A stretch of DNA of 64,000 nt from Arthrobacter sp. cf158. GTDB lineage: Bacteria; Actinomycetota; Actinomycetes; Actinomycetales; Micrococcaceae. How positions within the stretch are numbered: position 1 is the first letter of the stretch; each line of letters opens with the position of its first letter. The translations under genes and the position numbers were made by a program. The notes beneath the pieces are model-generated. The model made no database searches and was not told the origin of the DNA. It worked only from the letters and a program-made list of their open reading frames with translations. Below, in pieces: positions 61,283 through 64,000 of this stretch. The stretch spans positions 1 to 64,000 of the forward strand of contig NZ_FNNR01000004.1 in the NCBI RefSeq assembly GCF_900106835.1, in the 5' to 3' direction.

Positions 61283-62025
61283 CTCTGCCGCACATCACGG
61301 CGCCCGGGGCACTCACGGTCATTCCCGCCGTCGGGCGTTCCGGCGCGGTGGCGCCCGCTGTGCTGGTGTTGCCCGGAGGGGGCTACGCAAAAGTGGCCGG
61401 CCATGAGGCCGAGCCCGTGGCTGAATGGCTCGCCTCGCTGGGAATCCACGCGTTCGTGCTGCGATATCCGGTGGCGCCGCATCGACACCCGGCGCCGCTG
61501 GCCGCCGCGAAGCAAGCCATGTTGTGGATCCGCTCTGGCGGGCACGGCCTTGCTGTTGATTCGTCGCGCGTGGGTGTCCTGGGATTTTCCGCAGGCGGGC
61601 ACCTTGCTGCCAGCCTGTCCGTGGCGGTGTCCACCGGCGACACCGCGTTGGACGTTTCCGCGGCTGTGCCGGACCTCAGTATCCTCTGCTATCCAGTGAT
61701 TTCCCTGGTGGACTCCGCACATCAGGGGTCTGTGGACAACTTGCTGGGCGTGGATGCAGGCAGGGATGTACTGCAGGAATTGTCAGCGGAGCTGCACGTT
61801 TCCCCGGAGACTCCGCCCGCCTTCGTTTGGCACACGGCCGATGACCAATCCGTTCCTGTCAGCCACAGTCTCCTCTACGCAGGAGCGCTCAGCAGGGCCG
61901 GAGTTGCTGCGGAGCTGCATGTGTTCCCGCATGGTGTTCACGGCATCGGCATGGCTGTTGGGGCGCCGGGCGCGGAGCAGTGGACGGCTCTCTGTACCGC
62001 GTGGCTCAGCCGAAGGTGGGCCTAG
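61279..62025 (+). CDS. alpha/beta hydrolase
   Basis: 248 residues. The nucleophile elbow is GFSAGGHLAAS, with VLPGGGYAKVAGHEAEPVAEWLASLGIHAFVLRYPVAP and a C-terminal HGVHGIGMA holding the catalytic His. This subfamily resembles acetyl esterases and xylan-type esterases that remove acyl groups from sugars. ATG 61279 overlaps the LacI stop (ATGA), so both share one message. It converges on the isomerase gene with a 4-bp overlap. Confidence 0.87.
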   Translation: MTLPHITAPGALTVIPAVGRSGAVAPAVLVLPGGGYAKVAGHEAEPVAEWLASLGIHAFVLRYPVAPHRHPAPLAAAKQAMLWIRSGGHGLAVDSSRVGVLGFSAGGHLAASLSVAVSTGDTALDVSAAVPDLSILCYPVISLVDSAHQGSVDNLLGVDAGRDVLQELSAELHVSPETPPAFVWHTADDQSVPVSHSLLYAGALSRAGVAAELHVFPHGVHGIGMAVGAPGAEQWTALCTAWLSRRWA

Positions 62026-62795
62026 TCTTCGCCCAGCGTGATCGTGTGCAGGAAGGCGGCGTCGTTGAGCACGTTGTCCGGAAGGTCGTCCTCCACAAAT
62101 TCCAGCATGATGTCCATGTCCTTGCCATTGCCCCGCAGGACATCGGTAACGGTCTGCCACAGCAGCTTCCGGTTCCGCAGCGGAAAGCGCTCGGCCTCGG
62201 GCCCCCACGAGAAACAGTGCACGCCCATGACATGCGGGAGGACGTGGTGGAGCGAGTCCAGTGCTTGCTGATCGGAAAGCCCGACGGCGGGCTGCCAGTA
62301 AGTGCCGACGTTGGCGTGGTTAACCCGGTTCAAGAGGTCCAGGGTGGTAGCAGGAGAGTCGGTGAGGGTGTTCCCGTGATACTCGAAAGCGATGGCGATT
62401 CCGCGTTCGGCAGCCCGATCGGCAATGCGACGGGTGTCCTTCACCACTGCGTCCCAGTGTTCCCGGCTGGCGCCAGCCGAACCGAGTTCCCCGGCCCATA
62501 CCCTGATCCTTGGGGCGCCAAGCGGGGTGGCGAGGTCCAGGACGCGGCCGAAGTCTCCAAAGGCGCCGCAGCGGTAGTACGAGCCGAGGGATAGGACCGT
62601 CAGCCCAGCGGCTTGCGTGGCGCTCTTGGCGTGCGCGGCTGATTCAGCATCGCTGACGTGGACGTCAGTGCCCCATTCGATGCCAGCCAGGCCGGCGTCC
62701 GAGGAAATGCGGACGACGTCGTCAATCCCGCGTGATCGCAGGGTGACGGAACAAATGCCGGGCGTGAGGTCAGCCGGAGTGGTGAGGTCGATCAT
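62022..62795 (-). CDS. sugar phosphate isomerase/epimerase family protein (TIM barrel)
   Basis: 257 residues, again AP2Ec-type: TPGICSVTLRSRGIDDVVRISSDAGLAGIEWGTDVHVSD, AFEYHGNTLTD (Glu/His metal ligands), GTYWQPAV and a C-terminal MLEFVEDDLP with the metal-binding glutamate. It is not closely related to the 56824 protein. It is transcribed leftward on its own and converges on the hydrolase gene. Substrate unknown. Confidence 0.85.
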   Translation of the reverse strand: MIDLTTPADLTPGICSVTLRSRGIDDVVRISSDAGLAGIEWGTDVHVSDAESAAHAKSATQAAGLTVLSLGSYYRCGAFGDFGRVLDLATPLGAPRIRVWAGELGSAGASREHWDAVVKDTRRIADRAAERGIAIAFEYHGNTLTDSPATTLDLLNRVNHANVGTYWQPAVGLSDQQALDSLHHVLPHVMGVHCFSWGPEAERFPLRNRKLLWQTVTDVLRGNGKDMDIMLEFVEDDLPDNVLNDAAFLHTITLGED

Positions 62796-62870
62796 GCTTC
62801 ACAGGATACCGGGAATGCGCTTACCCGGTAAGGGTGTATCGTCTGTTGAACACAAATGAACGCTACTGGT

Positions 62871-63113
62871 TTACAGAGCTATCCAGTATCGACGGATCGG
62901 CTCGGTCACTCCCAGCTCCGGCGGGAAACTCTGGGGCGGGCGGACACTCTCCAGCGCGCCGCCGCAAGCTTCGATGGTGCGGGCTGAGGCGGGGTTGGAT
63001 TCTTTGCACGTCACCAAGACGCGCTCCAATCCGAGGGTGCGCCCTCCTGGAGGGCGCCTCTGAGGGCCAGCTTGGCCAGGCTCCGGCCCCCTGGCGCTGG
63101 GCCTGATTCCATT
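62871..63113 (-). pseudogene. remnant of a GNAT acetyltransferase gene
   Basis: The reverse strand spells a GNAT C-terminal half in three frames: GIRPSARG (~63110-63087), then GRSLAKLALRGALQE after a one-base insertion in a G-run, then LERVLVTCKESNPASARTIEACGGALESV to IRRYWIAL and a stop at 62871 after a one-base deletion. No N-terminal half is present before the ArsR gene. The continuous 92-codon frame at 62863-63141 is only a shadow of this. Confidence 0.7.
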
Positions 63114-63137
63114 GGGTGAGCGTATTACGGCCGTGAA

Positions 63138-63476
63138 TCACGCCTCTGAGGAAGGGGCGGCCGGGCGGGTGGTGGTGCGCTTCCGGACCTCACGCAGCAC
63201 TATCTGCTCGGGGCAGACGGTTGACAAGAAGTCGCCGACTGAAAGGGCCAGGCGTTCACCTGCAAGGGAGTACAGGATGCGGTTTGCGTCGCGGCGCTCC
63301 GTGACCAGGCCGGCCTGGCGCAGCACGCTCAAGTGCCGCGAGATGGTGGGACCTGTGGCATTGAACCTCGAAGCGATCTGGCCGGCGGCCAACTCGCCAT
63401 CCTTGAGGTCCTGCAGAATCTGACGCCTGGTGGGGTGCGCAAGTGCGGCGAAGATGTCTGATGCTGTATCTGCCAT
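63138..63476 (-). CDS. ArsR family transcriptional regulator
   Basis: 112 residues. Winged HTH DIFAALAHPTRRQILQDLKDGELAAGQIASRFNATGPTISRHLSVLRQAGLVTERRDANRILYSL is typical. There is no obvious metal-binding CxC set in the alpha-3 helix (no ELCVCDL), so it is probably not an arsenic sensor. Cys in STVCPE is single. Divergent from the NAD-dependent epimerase gene with an operator between. Confidence 0.92.
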   Translation of the reverse strand: MADTASDIFAALAHPTRRQILQDLKDGELAAGQIASRFNATGPTISRHLSVLRQAGLVTERRDANRILYSLAGERLALSVGDFLSTVCPEQIVLREVRKRTTTRPAAPSSEA

Positions 63477-63483
63477 GTTTGCA

Positions 63484-63503
63484 ATATAGCACAGTGGCTA
63501 TAT
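63484..63503. promoter_or_regulatory. palindromic operator between ArsR and epimerase genes
   Basis: ATATAGC-N6-GCTATAT is a perfect 7-bp palindrome immediately upstream of the ArsR start (63476) and 41 bp before the epimerase start (63544). It suits ArsR autorepression and repression of the divergent gene. Confidence 0.8.
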
Positions 63504-63543
63504 ACAGTTTAGCTTCATTGCTAATAAGCGAAGGAGCAAGATC

Positions 63544-64000
63544 ATGCGTGTAGCTATCACCGGCGGTACGGGCTTTGTGGGACGTCACCTTGCAGAGCGG
63601 CTCAACAGCGAGGACACTGTCATCGTCTCCAGGCGGACGGGCGTGCAGATCAATGATGTGGATGCCTTGGCGGCTGCCTTCAGTGGCTGTGACGTGGTGG
63701 CTCATTGTGCCGGCATCAATCGGGAAATCGGTGACCAGACCTTCGATCGTGTCCACGTCGACGGCACCCGCGCTGTCATAGAGGCCGCCCGAAGGGCGGG
63801 CGTCCAGCGGATCGTCATGTTGAGCTTCCTCAGGGCCAGGCCCGGCTGCGGTTCGGCCTATCACGAGACCAAGTGGGCTGCCGAGGAACTCCTGCGCCAA
63901 TCCGGCAGTGCCTACACGATCCTCAAATCCGGAATGATCTATGGCCCGGGCGACCATATGGTGGATCACGTAACCAAGGCCGTGCGGACTTTTCCGGTTT
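63544..64000 (+). CDS. NAD-dependent epimerase/dehydratase family protein, 3' end outside window
   Basis: The frame begins MRVAITGGTGFVGRHLAERL with the Gly-rich NAD(P) loop and continues through VVAHCAGINREIGDQTFDRVHVDGTRAVIEAARRAGV, YHETKWAAEELLRQSG (Tyr-x-x-x-Lys) and LKSGMIYGPGDHMVDHV to the window edge. About 152 residues are visible. This is the atypical SDR group that includes complex I NDUFA9-like proteins. AAGGAGC precedes ATG 63544. Divergent ArsR and the operator suggest inducible control. Confidence 0.9.
   Translation, partial: MRVAITGGTGFVGRHLAERLNSEDTVIVSRRTGVQINDVDALAAAFSGCDVVAHCAGINREIGDQTFDRVHVDGTRAVIEAARRAGVQRIVMLSFLRARPGCGSAYHETKWAAEELLRQSGSAYTILKSGMIYGPGDHMVDHVTKAVRTFPV

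Noticed and set aside
62863-63141. 92-codon reverse-strand open frame
   Set aside because: It is a shadow of the degraded GNAT sequence, which matches the family only in other frames.
63138-63476. Arsenic resistance regulator
   Set aside because: The protein is ArsR-like by fold but lacks a metal-binding cysteine set, and no ars genes are nearby.
1-64000. CRISPR array, insertion sequence, prophage or tRNA genes
   Set aside because: No regular direct repeats, transposase or integrase motif, phage gene block or tRNA-like cloverleaf was seen; the region looks like stable chromosome.

Overview
The window is high-GC actinobacterial chromosome. Coding frames have G/C-rich third positions, genes are packed in ATGA/GTGA-overlapping operons, -10 hexamers resemble TAGANT, and the gene complement (CopD-CtaG fusion, two-gene TatA/TatC set, HerA-like DUF853 ATPase, RuMP-pathway hexulose phosphate synthase, LacI-controlled araBDA, rhamnose and xylose operons) fits a soil member of the Micrococcaceae, most likely Arthrobacter or Paenarthrobacter. 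This is an inference from gene content; no rRNA or tRNA gene was recognised.

Layout. 1-5 kb: a cut-off 3-hexulose-6-phosphate synthase gene, aminopeptidase C, a GAF-LytTR regulator, a GNAT acetyltransferase and an HU-type nucleoid protein. 5-15.7 kb: a translationally coupled CopD-CtaG membrane protein and thioredoxin-NHL protein, a DUF559-like protein, a membrane-anchored hypothetical protein, and an operon of FAD/NAD(P)-binding protein, GNAT and HerA-like ATPase. 16-23.3 kb: a seven-gene operon (polar amino-acid-type ABC transporter, three luciferase-like monooxygenases and a DUF1684 protein) that looks like an uptake and desulfurisation route for an S-substituted amino acid. A paralogous binding protein and another luciferase-like enzyme lie divergently at 31-33 kb. 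23.4-29.8 kb: a secreted FG-GAP protein, a GNAT, a sigma factor whose 3' end looks frameshifted, a tatA-tatC pair, a small cysteine-containing protein with a Tat signal, and a MauE-type membrane protein. Together these suggest a dedicated export module. 30-37.5 kb: a PLP-dependent threonine/serine dehydratase, the second binding protein/LLM locus, a fusion of a degenerate trehalose-phosphatase domain to a GH15 glycosidase, an AEC transporter and panD.

37.6-54.2 kb is a sugar catabolic island. L-rhamnose: rhaM-rhaI-rhaD-type aldolase/dehydrogenase-rhaB with a divergent LacI regulator. L-arabinose: araB-araD-araA-aldose epimerase with a LacI regulator upstream. D-xylose: xylA-xylB with a divergent ROK regulator. 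Recognisable operators sit at each control point, and no sugar transporter is present inside the island. 54.3-56.3 kb has a YihY-type membrane protein, a truncated globin and two small proteins. 56.8-62.8 kb holds an uncharacterised LacI-controlled cluster (two TIM-barrel isomerases, a DUF993 lyase-like protein, a Gfo/Idh/MocA dehydrogenase and an alpha/beta hydrolase) that reads as an undescribed sugar or sugar-acid pathway. The end holds a GNAT pseudogene, an ArsR repressor with a clear palindromic operator, and a cut-off NAD-dependent epimerase/dehydratase gene.
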